Part shown: piece after piece, positions 25,465-34,470 of the stretch
How the letters are laid out: every line of letters starts with the position of its first letter
How positions within the stretch are numbered: position 1 is the first letter of the stretch
Source: Corynebacterium sp. p3-SID1241
Lineage (GTDB): Bacteria > Actinomycetota > Actinomycetes > Mycobacteriales > Mycobacteriaceae
Reading direction: 5' to 3'
NCBI GenBank assembly: GCA_025144025.1
Contig: JALXWS010000003.1
Location: 1 to 64,000 of the forward strand
DNA length: 64,000 nt
Program-made: the position numbers and the translations under genes
Notes under the pieces: model-generated
What the model saw: only the letters and a program-made list of their open reading frames with translations
Databases searched by the model: none
What the model was told of the DNA's origin: nothing

Positions 25465-25483
25465 CCTCCTGGAAAGCAAGGGG

Positions 25484-25511
25484 TAAAAGAAAATCCGCCG
25501 CGCGCGACGGA
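25484..25511 (-). terminator. Rho-independent terminator after the DoxX gene
   Basis: On the minus strand TCCGTCG-cgcg-CGGCGGA forms a 7-bp stem with one wobble pair and is followed by TTTTCTTTT. It starts 15 bp past the stop of the DoxX-family gene. Confidence 0.82.
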
Positions 25512-25525
25512 TAATCTATTGGCGA

Positions 25526-26476
25526 TTAGTTCAGCGGATTAACTCCCGCACCGAAGAACCAGAGTGCCACCAAAATGGCTACGCCGATAAGTACAAAGAC
25601 CCACGAAGTGCCCAGCGGGCGGCGTGCCCACGAGCGCTTGAAGTCGAGGGAAATAAAGCCTGGACCAGTAAACTGCAGTCCCACTGCGATGACAAAGAGG
25701 ACCAAAGAAAGCCATACGGATTCCGGCCAGCTAAAGACATCCAAGCCGGCATCGGTCTGGGCTAATTCGTGGACGGCGGTAAAGCCGGTCACTACCAGGC
25801 CAATCATGGCCGCCAGCGGCGTAATGAGACCCAGCAACAGGAATACACCAGCGATAAGCTGCATGGTCGGCACCGCAATGGACAGTGCGGTATCCCAGGC
25901 ATAGTTGGCAAAATCGCCCTCAAGGCCGGACAAACCCTGGCTATCGCCGAGCTCGAAGAAGGTTTTTGCACCGGCGACGATGAGGTAGGCGCTCAGTGCG
26001 ATGCGAATGAATAGCAGACCAAAGTCGATGGTGCCGCGGCGCCCATAGCGTTGATAGCCTTCTTTTTCCTCCTGCTCCGCCTGCAGACGAGCCTCGCGCT
26101 CCTCTGCGGTTTCAGCGCTGAGGGTGCTTTCCACAGGGGTGTCGGCAGTAGCAAGTGCCGTCTCCTGCTCTACGCTGGCCGACGTGGTGGACTCCGGTTG
26201 TGCGAAGGCTACGGTCTCCTCGCCGGCGTCACTGTCCTGACGTGCGGCTTCATTAGCACTGGAATAGGTCAGTACCTCGGTTTCAGGGTGGTCCTGCTGC
26301 GCTTGGGAAGGCTTGATCTCCTGCGGCTCAGCGCGGCCGGCGCGCTCGAAGAGGCCAGGCTTCGACTTTCCCTGGCCGGAGACAGAATCCTTACTAGCGG
26401 GCTTCGCGTTGTAGGTAGGCACGTCCATATCCTCATCAAACGGGGTGGCTTTATCCGGTTGCTGCTTATCGCTCAT
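25526..26476 (-). CDS. DoxX-family membrane protein with long acidic cytoplasmic N-terminus
   Basis: A 316-residue protein. Residues 1-150 are hydrophilic, rich in Glu, Gln, Ser and Thr, with no visible domain and probably disordered. A DoxX domain of four helices follows (FGLLFIRIALSAYLIVAGAKTFFELG, AVPTMQLIAGVFLLLGLITPLAAMIG, a third near TGFTAVHELAQ and a fourth near VWLSLVLFVIAVGLQFTGPG). An extra C-terminal helix is WVFVLIGVAILVALWFFG. DoxX proteins are linked to redox or thiol stress (mycobacterial DoxX associates with SodA); that role is not shown here. The gene is monocistronic and ends at a strong terminator. Confidence 0.8.
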   Translation of the reverse strand: MSDKQQPDKATPFDEDMDVPTYNAKPASKDSVSGQGKSKPGLFERAGRAEPQEIKPSQAQQDHPETEVLTYSSANEAARQDSDAGEETVAFAQPESTTSASVEQETALATADTPVESTLSAETAEEREARLQAEQEEKEGYQRYGRRGTIDFGLLFIRIALSAYLIVAGAKTFFELGDSQGLSGLEGDFANYAWDTALSIAVPTMQLIAGVFLLLGLITPLAAMIGLVVTGFTAVHELAQTDAGLDVFSWPESVWLSLVLFVIAVGLQFTGPGFISLDFKRSWARRPLGTSWVFVLIGVAILVALWFFGAGVNPLN

Positions 26477-26545
26477 AGCTCCAACTTAGGGCACGTGCCT
26501 GCACTTTTGTGGTACCCACCACGGCGCGCCGCGCGAGCACGCGTA

Positions 26546-27418
26546 CTACGTCGCCACTAGATCGGTCGCAGCCTCGATAACCGAACGCGTAAGTTCACCC
26601 AAAACCTCTGACTCCAAACGCCAACGCTGCCAATATAGGTCGATATCGAGCGGGGAGCCGTCGAGAAGCACCAGCTCTTTCGCCTCCAAAAGCGGCAGTG
26701 CCTGGGCTTGGGGCAGCAATCCCCACCCTAGGCCGACGCGAACCGCCTCGAGGTAGCCCTCGGAAGAGGGAATCTGCGACACCCGGGCACGCACCACGGC
26801 CGAATCAATGAAACGCTCGCGCATCGCATCATCCAATACCTGATCGTTCGGCCCGTACCCCACCAAGGGCATGGTTTCCCAGCTCAGCCGACCGCTATGG
26901 AAACTTTCTGCAATATGCGGTGCCGCGACTGGAAAGTATCGCATGGTGCCCAAAAAGCTCGACTCGCAGCCCGAAACCGGCGTGGCTTCCCTCGTTACTG
27001 CGCCCAGCACATCGCCACGCCGCAACATTGCCAGGGTGCGCGCCTCATCCTCAATTCGGATGCGCAAGGCGACGTCGCCCCGCCGCGCGGTATCACTCAG
27101 GACTTTTGTAAACCATGTCGCCAGGGAATCCGAGTTCACGGCCACAGACAGCGGGACCCGGGCCAGGCGATGGCCTAGGCGGGCGTCCGTTTCTGCCTGC
27201 ACCAAAGCCATGCGGCGCGCGGACTGCACAAGGATCTCCCCTGCCTCCGTGGCGGTTACTGGGGTGGCACGACGAAGGAGTACTCGTCCAGTGCTCGACT
27301 CCAAAGCTTTGATTCGCTGACTCACCGCAGACGGCGATATACCGAGCACGGCCGCGGCAACATCGAAGCTGCCTTCGTCCACGATCGCAAGCAAGGTTTC
27401 TAGGTGCACCGGGTTCAT
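26546..27418 (-). CDS. lysG: LysR-type activator of lysine/arginine export
   Basis: A 290-residue LysR-family regulator of the ArgP/IciA branch. The HTH is HLETLLAIVDEGSFDVAAAVLGISPSAVSQRIKALE, followed by a standard effector-binding domain. It is divergently arranged with lysE, 70 bp apart, as in C. glutamicum, where LysG activates lysE with Lys, Arg or His as co-inducer. A T-N11-A type inverted repeat lies in the shared region (27425-27445). Confidence 0.93.
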   Translation of the reverse strand: MNPVHLETLLAIVDEGSFDVAAAVLGISPSAVSQRIKALESSTGRVLLRRATPVTATEAGEILVQSARRMALVQAETDARLGHRLARVPLSVAVNSDSLATWFTKVLSDTARRGDVALRIRIEDEARTLAMLRRGDVLGAVTREATPVSGCESSFLGTMRYFPVAAPHIAESFHSGRLSWETMPLVGYGPNDQVLDDAMRERFIDSAVVRARVSQIPSSEGYLEAVRVGLGWGLLPQAQALPLLEAKELVLLDGSPLDIDLYWQRWRLESEVLGELTRSVIEAATDLVAT

Positions 27419-27424
27419 GAAGCT

Positions 27425-27465
27425 ATTCTAAACCAACTGAAGAATCATTAACTGGACTAATCCAG
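27425..27465. promoter_or_regulatory. lysG-lysE operator region
   Basis: Two symmetric elements lie in the 70-bp divergent gap. One is ATTCT-N11-AGAAT (27425-27445), which fits the T-N11-A LysR box; the other is CTGGA-ctaa-TCCAG (27452-27465), nearer lysE. They are the likely LysG contacts for lysE activation and lysG autoregulation. Confidence 0.6.
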
Positions 27466-27488
27466 CCTAAGAATTCACACTAGAAAGC

Positions 27489-28181
27489 ATGTCCATCGTG
27501 CTTGCTGGTTTCTTTCTGGGATTATCGCTTATCGTGGCCGTCGGCCCGCAAAATGCCATGCTGCTCAAATTCGGCATCCGCCGTGATCACATCGGTTTAA
27601 TCATTGCCGTCTGCGCGCTTTCCGACGTCATCCTGATTACCGCCGGCACGGCCGGCGTGGGCTACTTGGTAGAAAAATTCCCCACCGCCCTGCAAGTGCT
27701 GAAGTACGTTGGCGCGGCCTATCTGGCTTATTTCACCTTCACCTGCTTCCGCGATGCACTAAAGACCAAAGGCGAGGCCATCGAGGTCGAATCCACCCAA
27801 CCGAACACCCCTCAAGAAGTCGCCACCTTCGATGGTTCTACATCCCGCAGCACAACAAAGACTAAAACTCGGGTGGAGATAAAGCGCTCCCCTTCCTGGG
27901 TTAAGCCGTTATTGACCGCCCTGGCCTTAACATGGCTTAACCCAGGCGCTTACGTGGACGTGGTGGTCATGCTCGGCAGCATTGCCAACCAATACGGTGA
28001 GTCAGGGCGCTGGCTGTTCGCTGTGGGTGCTATCTGCGCCAGCTTCACCTGGTTCCCCTTCATCGGCTTTGGGGCCGCGCGCTTTTCCCATGTGTTGTCC
28101 CGCCCCACGGTATGGCGCTGGATCAACTTGGGCATCGGCGTCATCATGATTGGCCTAACGCTCAAGTTGCTCCTGCTCTAG
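27489..28181 (+). CDS. lysE: L-lysine/L-arginine exporter
   Basis: A 230-residue LysE/RhtB-family exporter, almost the length of C. glutamicum LysE. The first helix contains the family signature GPQNAMLLKFGIRR. Six hydrophobic segments are visible, with the characteristic hydrophilic loop (about 92-137) between the third and fourth. Later motifs are KPLLTALALTWLNPGAYVDVVVMLG and WFPFIGFGAARFSHVLSRPTVWRWIN. It prevents harmful accumulation of basic amino acids, for example during growth on peptides. It is controlled by the divergent lysG. Confidence 0.95.
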   Translation: MSIVLAGFFLGLSLIVAVGPQNAMLLKFGIRRDHIGLIIAVCALSDVILITAGTAGVGYLVEKFPTALQVLKYVGAAYLAYFTFTCFRDALKTKGEAIEVESTQPNTPQEVATFDGSTSRSTTKTKTRVEIKRSPSWVKPLLTALALTWLNPGAYVDVVVMLGSIANQYGESGRWLFAVGAICASFTWFPFIGFGAARFSHVLSRPTVWRWINLGIGVIMIGLTLKLLLL

Positions 28182-28200
28182 AGAACGAGCGCCACCGCGC

Positions 28201-29271
28201 CTAGTTGCCGCGAACGCGCGACGCAGTGGCGCCTGCCCAGCGGTTGATGCCGGCGTCATGGGCGGCGTCGTCAATCGCAGCCAGCTCGTCTGCGCTGAAG
28301 TCAAGCTTGTCCAGCGCGCCCAGGTTGTGCTCGAGCTGCTCCACCGAAGAAGCGCCTAACAGCGCCGAGGTAAGCGTGCGATCACCCTGATCACGCAGCA
28401 CCCACGAGATGGCCATCTGGGCCAGAGACTGTCCACGCTTGCGCGCAATATCGTTGAGTGAGCGAATCATGGACAGGTTCTCCTCATTGAGCCATTCCTT
28501 TTCCAGGGTCTTGTTCTTCGCCGCACGCGAATCTGCGGGGATGCCGTCGATATAGCGATCCGTCAGCATGCCCTGTGCTAGTGGACCAAAGCCGATGACA
28601 CCCAACCCACTGCGCGCCGTGACATCAAGCAGGGACTCGCCATCCTCGCCCGGGCGCTCAATCCAGCGGTTCAGAAGGGAATAGCTGGGCTGATGAATCA
28701 GCAGCGGGCAGCCTTCATCTTCCATAAACTCCATGGCCTCCGCGGTAAGCTCCGGACCATAAGAGGAAATGCCCACATAGAGAGCTTTGCCGGAGGCCAC
28801 GATATCCCGCAGCGCGTACAGGGTCTCTTCCAGCGGTGTGTCCGGGTCCGGGCGGTGGTGGTAGAAGATATCTACATAATCCAAACCCATCCGCTTCAGG
28901 GACCCATCCAAGGAGCTCACCAGGTACTTGCGAGAGCCGCCGAAACCGTAGGGCGAATCATTCATTACCCAACCCGCCTTGGAAGAAATGATCATTTCAT
29001 CGCGCAAGGGGCGGAAATCGCGGGCGAAGATGCGGCCAAAGTTGTCCTCGGCGGCGCCTGGTTCAGGGCCGTAGTTATTGGCCAAATCGAAATGAGTAAT
29101 CCCCCGGTCATACGCCGCGCGCAGGATTTCGCGCTGCGTGGCCAGGGGACGGTCGTCGCCGAAGTTCTGCCACAGACCAAGGGAGATGGCCGGCAACTTC
29201 AGCCCAGAGTTACCTACTCGGCGGTACTCCATCGAATCATAACGGTCAGATGCGGGTGCATAGATACTCAT
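28201..29271 (-). CDS. Aldo/keto reductase (YghZ / L-glyceraldehyde 3-phosphate reductase-like)
   Basis: A 356-residue AKR (AKR14 / Kv-beta-like branch). It begins with YRRVGNSGLKLPAISLGLWQNFGDD, continues with DRGITHFDLANNYG containing the catalytic Tyr, and has the Lys in IISSKAGWVM and the dinucleotide-binding C-terminal part (GFGPLAQGMLTDRYIDG, ALLGASSVEQLEHNL). NADPH-dependent reduction of small aldehydes is expected; the physiological substrate is unknown. ATG 29280 (three codons upstream) is an equal alternative; further upstream extension enters the YkvI-like gene. It follows that gene closely on the same strand. Confidence 0.87.
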   Translation of the reverse strand: MSIYAPASDRYDSMEYRRVGNSGLKLPAISLGLWQNFGDDRPLATQREILRAAYDRGITHFDLANNYGPEPGAAEDNFGRIFARDFRPLRDEMIISSKAGWVMNDSPYGFGGSRKYLVSSLDGSLKRMGLDYVDIFYHHRPDPDTPLEETLYALRDIVASGKALYVGISSYGPELTAEAMEFMEDEGCPLLIHQPSYSLLNRWIERPGEDGESLLDVTARSGLGVIGFGPLAQGMLTDRYIDGIPADSRAAKNKTLEKEWLNEENLSMIRSLNDIARKRGQSLAQMAISWVLRDQGDRTLTSALLGASSVEQLEHNLGALDKLDFSADELAAIDDAAHDAGINRWAGATASRVRGN

Positions 29272-29287
29272 AGCACCCATTGTCCGC

Positions 29288-30715
29288 CTAATTCTTGGAA
29301 TTATCAGCCTGCGGCAGCTCCTTATCTTCCTCAGGGTCTCCGGATGCACCGGTTTCTTCGACCCACTTTTCAATTTCTTCAGGCGTACGGTCGGTTTCTA
29401 CCGCGTCGCGTTCGGTGTAATAGGAGTAGTCGTGGCGCTTTTCTGCGTACTCCTTTTTGTCAAAGTCCACGTGATCGTCGCCGTCAAGCTCCTCGATGAC
29501 CTCATCCACCAGCTCATCATAGAGGGCCTCGTTATCCATATTGGAGTCCTCGATGTGCTGGCCAATCTCGTCATCATAACGCTCAGCGTCATAATCCTTG
29601 TTGGGGTTCAGCTTCAGGTGCATAAGTGAACGTAGGCGCTCGCGACGCACTGCCTCGTCCTTAATCTGGGCTTGGCTACGGAACCAGGCAAAAACCAAGA
29701 TTGCCACCATGAGGATGCCCATGTAGCCGATGATTGGGTAGATGTAGTTCATCAAGGTCTTAAAGCCGGCGAAAGAGACCGCGAAACCAGCCAAGCAGCC
29801 GATGACGAAGATAACTGGGAAGCGCTTCTCATGGCCGGCGGACAGGCGTTTGCCCAGCGCGTAGAACATACCGATAGCGGTATTGAAGATCATCAGGTAG
29901 ATGATGACCGCCATGATGGCACCCAATGTCGGGTTAACGCTATCGACGAGGGAAAGCATCGGGATATCGGACCCTTGAGCCTTGTCCGAGTTCATCAGCA
30001 AGGAGAAACCTGCAAGGCCCATCATGATGGAGTAAATTACTCCGCCTACGATGCCGCCCCAACCAGCCTCGCGTGGGCTGATATTGTCACCACCGATAAC
30101 TAGGGACATGGACACAGCGAGCATCAGGGCTAGGCCGTTATAGTTCAGTGCGGAAATCAGCCAGTTACCAATCGGAGTATCGATCTGGCTGGAGGCATCC
30201 ATGGCAGCGCCAATGTCATCTGGCATATTGAGGGCGGTGTAGATAGCAATACCAATGACCGCAATGATGATGGTCGGTGTTACAGCACCGATAACCTTGG
30301 CTACCTTGTCCACGTCGAACATGCCCACGATAAGCACCAATACCAGCATGAGGGTGGAACCAATCCAGGTCTTCCACCCAAATTGCTGCTGCATATTGGA
30401 ACCGGCGCCCGCCAACATCACAAAGCCGATGGCGAAAAGGGTAATGACCACCGCCACATCCAGCAATTTAGACACAATGGGGTGGGTGACATTGCGAAAG
30501 ACCGTATTGTGCTCAGCCGCGTGGAAATAACTTCCCAACTGCAAGAAAACGGTACCCGCAAGGGTCATGATGAGGGCAGCGACGATGAGGCCAGGAATGC
30601 CCCAGGTACCAAAAGCGGTGAAGTACTGCACCACTTCTTGGCCTGTGGCAAAACCAGCACCAACGAGCAAGCCCACGAAGGACATAGCAATGGCGATAAT
30701 GTTTTTAGAAGACAC
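29288..30715 (-). CDS. YkvI-like LeuT-fold membrane transporter with acidic C-terminal tail
   Basis: A 475-residue protein. About ten hydrophobic segments fill residues 1-350, starting with IAMSFVGLLVGAGFATGQEVVQYF, which has the unwound-helix glycines and GQE motif of YkvI/branched-chain-carrier-like proteins. Other markers are GGDNISPREAGWGGIVGG and FNTAIGMFYALGKRL. The last roughly 110 residues form a highly acidic, hydrophilic tail (many Asp/Glu, DDEIGQHIEDSNMDNEAL), unusual for the family and probably cytoplasmic and disordered. The start is GTG 30715. The substrate is unknown; sodium-coupled solute uptake is inferred from the fold. Confidence 0.8.
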   Translation of the reverse strand: MSSKNIIAIAMSFVGLLVGAGFATGQEVVQYFTAFGTWGIPGLIVAALIMTLAGTVFLQLGSYFHAAEHNTVFRNVTHPIVSKLLDVAVVITLFAIGFVMLAGAGSNMQQQFGWKTWIGSTLMLVLVLIVGMFDVDKVAKVIGAVTPTIIIAVIGIAIYTALNMPDDIGAAMDASSQIDTPIGNWLISALNYNGLALMLAVSMSLVIGGDNISPREAGWGGIVGGVIYSIMMGLAGFSLLMNSDKAQGSDIPMLSLVDSVNPTLGAIMAVIIYLMIFNTAIGMFYALGKRLSAGHEKRFPVIFVIGCLAGFAVSFAGFKTLMNYIYPIIGYMGILMVAILVFAWFRSQAQIKDEAVRRERLRSLMHLKLNPNKDYDAERYDDEIGQHIEDSNMDNEALYDELVDEVIEELDGDDHVDFDKKEYAEKRHDYSYYTERDAVETDRTPEEIEKWVEETGASGDPEEDKELPQADNSKN

Positions 30716-30813
30716 AGTTGCCTAACTTTTCGTAGCGAATATCTCTCGCATACAGGTGCGCGCGGCCCCAGTCCCCCGCCCCCAGCTAGTGGGCCGCACA
30801 ACACAAATATGCT

Positions 30814-30825
30814 TTCCTTAAGGAA
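30814..30825. promoter_or_regulatory. 12-bp perfect palindrome upstream of the YkvI-like gene
   Basis: TTCCTTAAGGAA lies about 100 bp before the GTG of the transporter, in a 202-bp intergenic stretch (30716-30917) with no gene. A half-copy, TTAAGGAAA, recurs at about 30886-30894. It could be an operator; no regulator is assigned. Confidence 0.4.
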
Positions 30826-30917
30826 TGGTACGTAAGTAACTCGTTAAACACCTACTGGCACATACCGATATTGTACTAAATCACATTTAAGGAAAACGCC
30901 GAAAATGGCCGGGCGAC

Positions 30918-31970
30918 TCAGTCTTCAAAGGTCGCGGTATCAATCACGAAGCGGAACTTTACATCGCCTTGCACCACGCGCTCATAGGCGTCATCAACAT
31001 CGTTGACGCCGATCTTTTCAATAACGGCGCCGATACCGTGCTCGGCACAGAAGTCCAGCATCTCCTGGGTCTCTGCAATGCCGCCGATATTATTACCCGT
31101 AAGCACCTTGCCGCCACCGACGAGGCTGCTCATATGGATCCCCAGCTCCTCCGGCGGAAGTCCGACAACGGACATAATGCCGCGCGGCTTCAGTAGCTGC
31201 AGATAGTCATCGAGGGAGTACCGGGCAGATATGGTGGACAAGATGACGTCGAATTCGCCGCGGTGGTTGGCAAAGAAGTCTTCCTCTTCACCGGTGGCCA
31301 GAATATGCTTCGCACCCAGCTCATAGGCTTCCTTTTCCTTGCGCAGGGAGCGGGAAATCACGGTTACTTCCGCGCCCTTTGCCGCAGCGATCTGCACACC
31401 CATGTGGCCCAAGCCGCCCAGGCCTACTACGGCAACCTTGTCGCCTTCTTTAACCTGCCAGCGAGCCAGCGGCGAATAGGTGGTGATTCCCGCGCACAGC
31501 AGCGGGGCTGCGACGTCAAAGTCAATACCCTCTGGAATGGTGCACACGAAGCCTTCGTTGACTACTACCTTCTGGGCATAGCCGCCTTGGGTAATGGTGC
31601 CGTCGACGTCTTCGGAGTTATAGGTGCCCACATTGCCTTTCAGGCAGTTCTGCTCCTGGCCGTTGCGGCACTGTTCGCACTCGCCACAGGAGTTCACCAG
31701 GCAGCCCACGCCCACGCGGTCGCCCACTTTGAACTTGGTGACCTTATCGCCCACAGCTTCCACAACGCCGGCGATCTCATGGCCCACCGTCAGGGGGAAG
31801 TGGGCCTGGCCCCACTCGTTGCGGATCGTGTGAATATCGGAGTGGCAAATACCTGCAGCCTTGATATCAATGACCACATCGTCTTCGCGCGGATCGCGGC
31901 GCTCGATTTCTACGACATTGAATGGTGCTTCAGGGCTTTCTTTTTGCAATACTTTGCTCTTAATTGTCAT
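30918..31970 (-). CDS. Zinc-dependent NAD(P) alcohol dehydrogenase (cinnamyl-alcohol / YahK-like)
   Basis: A 350-residue medium-chain dehydrogenase. Catalytic zinc ligands are in AGICHSDIHTIRNEWG (Cys), VGHEIAG (His-Glu) and LLCAGITTYSPL (Cys). The structural zinc site uses cysteines of NSCGECEQCRNGQEQNC. The Rossmann motif is VAVVGLGGLGHMGVQIA. The pattern fits the cinnamyl-alcohol dehydrogenase subfamily of aldehyde reductases, usually NADPH-linked. ATG 31970 is chosen over GTG 31976. The gene stands alone between gatB and the YkvI-like gene; the substrate is not predictable. Confidence 0.9.
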   Translation of the reverse strand: MTIKSKVLQKESPEAPFNVVEIERRDPREDDVVIDIKAAGICHSDIHTIRNEWGQAHFPLTVGHEIAGVVEAVGDKVTKFKVGDRVGVGCLVNSCGECEQCRNGQEQNCLKGNVGTYNSEDVDGTITQGGYAQKVVVNEGFVCTIPEGIDFDVAAPLLCAGITTYSPLARWQVKEGDKVAVVGLGGLGHMGVQIAAAKGAEVTVISRSLRKEKEAYELGAKHILATGEEEDFFANHRGEFDVILSTISARYSLDDYLQLLKPRGIMSVVGLPPEELGIHMSSLVGGGKVLTGNNIGGIAETQEMLDFCAEHGIGAVIEKIGVNDVDDAYERVVQGDVKFRFVIDTATFED

Positions 31971-32048
31971 GCCCACGACCCTACGCGTAACCCCACTGAC
32001 CTCGCCTAACGAAAATTATCACCAATTCCAGCACAGGGTTGGTGGCAC

Positions 32049-32096
32049 GAAAAGCCAGCCGCGCTCCCCTCCGATGGAAGGACAAACGCAGCCGGC
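32049..32096 (-). terminator. Probable terminator of gatB
   Basis: On the minus strand GCCGGCTGCG pairs with CGCGGCTGGC (10 bp with two G-U pairs) around a loop that itself holds a small CCTTCC/GGAGGG hairpin, and TTTTC follows. It lies just after the gatB stop. Confidence 0.65.
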
Positions 32097-32108
32097 CTAT
32101 TAGGGTGT

Positions 32109-33614
32109 TTAGTTCAGCTTCTCTGCGATGAGCTTATTGACTTGGCCCGGATCAGCCTTACCCTGGGTGGCCTTCATGACCGCACCCACGATGGCACCGG
32201 TGACCTTCTTATTGCCGGCACGGTACTTTTCCACAATGTCCGGGTTGGCGGCCAGAGCGTCATCTACAGCCTTCTCGATGGCGCCGTCATCGCGCACGAC
32301 CTCAAGGCCGCGCTTTTCGACGACCTCGTCAACGTCGCCCTCGCCAGCCAGTACGCCATCGACGGCCTTACGCGCCAGCTTGGTAGTCAGCTTGCCCTCA
32401 TTAACTAGCTCAATGACGCGCGCCACGTGTTGCGGGGTGATAGATAGACCGGCGAGATCGGTCTCCTGCTCGTTGGCCTTGCCCGCTAAGTAGGAAACCC
32501 ACCAAGCACGTGCCTCGTCCGGCTTCGCACCAGCTTCTACGGTATCCACGATGAGGTCGAGAGCGCCGGCGTTAACTAGGTCGCGCATCTCTTCATCCTT
32601 GATGCCCCATTCTTCCTGGATTCGTGCGCGGCGAACCCACGGCAGCTCCGGCAGGGTCTGGCGCAGTTCTTCGACCCACTCGCGCGGTGCGATAACCGGC
32701 GGAAGGTCCGGATCGTTGAAGTAGCGGTAGTCTTCTGCGGTTTCCTTCGGACGGCCCTTCGAGGTGGTTCCGTCCGCCTCCTGGTAGTGGCGGGTTTCCT
32801 GGTCAATGGTGCCACCATCTTCGAGCACCTGCGCCTGGCGCTGCATCTCGAAGCGAACCGCCTGCTCCACGGAACGCAGGGAGTTAATGTTTTTGGTTTC
32901 GGTACGGGTACCAAACTCTTCCTGGCCCACCGGGCGCAGGGACAGGTTGGAGTCCACACGCATGGAGCCTTGGTCCATGCGGGCATCGGAAACGCCCAAG
33001 GCTGCAACGAGCTCGCGCAGGGCGGAAACGTATGCCTTAGCCACCTCGGGCGCACGCTCACCGGCACCGATGATCGGCTTGGTCACAATCTCAATGAGAG
33101 GGATGCCAGCGCGATTGCAATCCACTAGCGATGCGGTAGCGCCGTGAATACGGCCATCGGCACCGCCCAAGTGGGTCAGCTTACCGGTGTCTTCTTCCAT
33201 ATGTGCGCGCTCGATTTCCACGCGCCACTCGGTACCATCCTCCAGCACGACATCTAGGTAGCCATCATAAGCAATTGGTTCGTCGTACTGGGAAATCTGG
33301 TAATTCTTCGGCTGGTCCGGGTAAAAGTAATTCTTGCGCGCAAAGCGGGAGGACTCCGCAATCGAGCAATTAAGCGCCAAGCCAATCTTGATGGCACCCT
33401 CCACACCCTTGGAGTTAACTACTGGCAGCGCACCGGGCAGACCCAAGGAAACGGGGTCAACATTGGAGTTAGGCGCTGCGTTGAAGTTCGTAGGAGAGGT
33501 GGAAAACATCTTGGTTTCCGTATCCAGCTCTACGTGGACTTCCATGCCCATTACCGGTTCGAACTTTTCAAGGACCTCATCAAAGTCCATCAGGTCATAC
33601 ATCGCAGCAGTCAT
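32109..33614 (-). CDS. gatB: Aspartyl/glutamyl-tRNA amidotransferase subunit B
   Basis: The GatB subunit binds mischarged Glu-tRNA(Gln) or Asp-tRNA(Asn), activates the side chain by phosphorylation and receives ammonia from GatA. The 501 residues show the N-terminal [37 protein letters not shown], the [24 protein letters not shown] signature and a C-terminal YqeY-like helical tail. The start [11 protein letters not shown] was chosen by analogy with other corynebacterial GatB proteins; upstream in-frame ATGs exist. gatC and gatA lie 5 kb away, separated by pfkA and others, as in other corynebacteria. Confidence 0.95.
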   Translation of the reverse strand: MTAAMYDLMDFDEVLEKFEPVMGMEVHVELDTETKMFSTSPTNFNAAPNSNVDPVSLGLPGALPVVNSKGVEGAIKIGLALNCSIAESSRFARKNYFYPDQPKNYQISQYDEPIAYDGYLDVVLEDGTEWRVEIERAHMEEDTGKLTHLGGADGRIHGATASLVDCNRAGIPLIEIVTKPIIGAGERAPEVAKAYVSALRELVAALGVSDARMDQGSMRVDSNLSLRPVGQEEFGTRTETKNINSLRSVEQAVRFEMQRQAQVLEDGGTIDQETRHYQEADGTTSKGRPKETAEDYRYFNDPDLPPVIAPREWVEELRQTLPELPWVRRARIQEEWGIKDEEMRDLVNAGALDLIVDTVEAGAKPDEARAWWVSYLAGKANEQETDLAGLSITPQHVARVIELVNEGKLTTKLARKAVDGVLAGEGDVDEVVEKRGLEVVRDDGAIEKAVDDALAANPDIVEKYRAGNKKVTGAIVGAVMKATQGKADPGQVNKLIAEKLN

Positions 33615-33671
33615 GCGTGCCATCTTAATACGTTCATGCACTCACGCGCTCACGCCCCTAAGCTGAATATT

Positions 33672-34457
33672 ATGACTACACCACATAGCGTTGATGCCGC
33701 GCTTGTCGATGCCCCTTTGATCAACATTGCAGTCTTTCGCACTGCCCCTACCCCCGAAGAGGTAAGCGAGCGCCTGACCACCACTTTTGGAGATCGCCTG
33801 GGAGAAATCACGCCGGGTAAGAACCCAGGAAGCATCATGGTTGAGCTTGATGATTCATTTTTATTGCACTACCAAGCCGTCGATACCCCTCCCACTCGCG
33901 ATAGTTATGGCCTCCACCCCATTTTGAGCGCGGATGCCCGCGGCCTTGATTCCGCCACCGCACAAATCCTCGTGTCCGTGCTTCCCCGTGAGACCGAACA
34001 TGATCGCGCGAAGCAATTCCGCGAGGCCCGCCGCGATCACCTTGAGCTACTCTCCAAGGCCACTGCGGTGGTAGCCGAGCACCCCGACTGCCTGATAGTC
34101 CATAACCCGCGCGGCAACGTTTCTATCGCGCCGAATACTTTCCTCGAGGCCGTTCGGGATAACCTTGCCCCAATGCACATCGCTCCGGTGTGGCTTACCC
34201 AAAAAGAAAACAAAATCTTGGGTTATACCGTTGGGCTGGTCCAAGCCGGACACCCGGAAGTCCAGGCGGCCACCGAATCCATGGATCCCACCGATCTCTA
34301 TTACAAGCTGGCCAATATCGCAGACCATGTTCTGCAAGGCGCCACCGTCAAAGACGGCGACACCCTATCTTTCGAGCAAGACCAGCCCCCACTCACCGTG
34401 CAGAAAGAGCCCTGGTATGTAGACGAGTCCTACCCTGCGGTCACGATTAATTTTTAG
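33672..34457 (+). CDS. DUF4261-like hypothetical protein
   Basis: A 261-residue soluble protein with no signal peptide or membrane segment. The C-terminal half contains APVWLTQKENKILGYTVGLVQAGHPEVQ and NIADHVLQGATVKDGDTLSFEQDQP, reminiscent of DUF4261 proteins; this assignment is from pattern only. It is divergent from gatB, whose start is about 57 bp away, so they share a promoter region, and convergent with the BASS transporter. Function unknown. Confidence 0.65.
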   Translation: MTTPHSVDAALVDAPLINIAVFRTAPTPEEVSERLTTTFGDRLGEITPGKNPGSIMVELDDSFLLHYQAVDTPPTRDSYGLHPILSADARGLDSATAQILVSVLPRETEHDRAKQFREARRDHLELLSKATAVVAEHPDCLIVHNPRGNVSIAPNTFLEAVRDNLAPMHIAPVWLTQKENKILGYTVGLVQAGHPEVQAATESMDPTDLYYKLANIADHVLQGATVKDGDTLSFEQDQPPLTVQKEPWYVDESYPAVTINF

Positions 34458-34470
34458 CAGTTCTTCCGCC

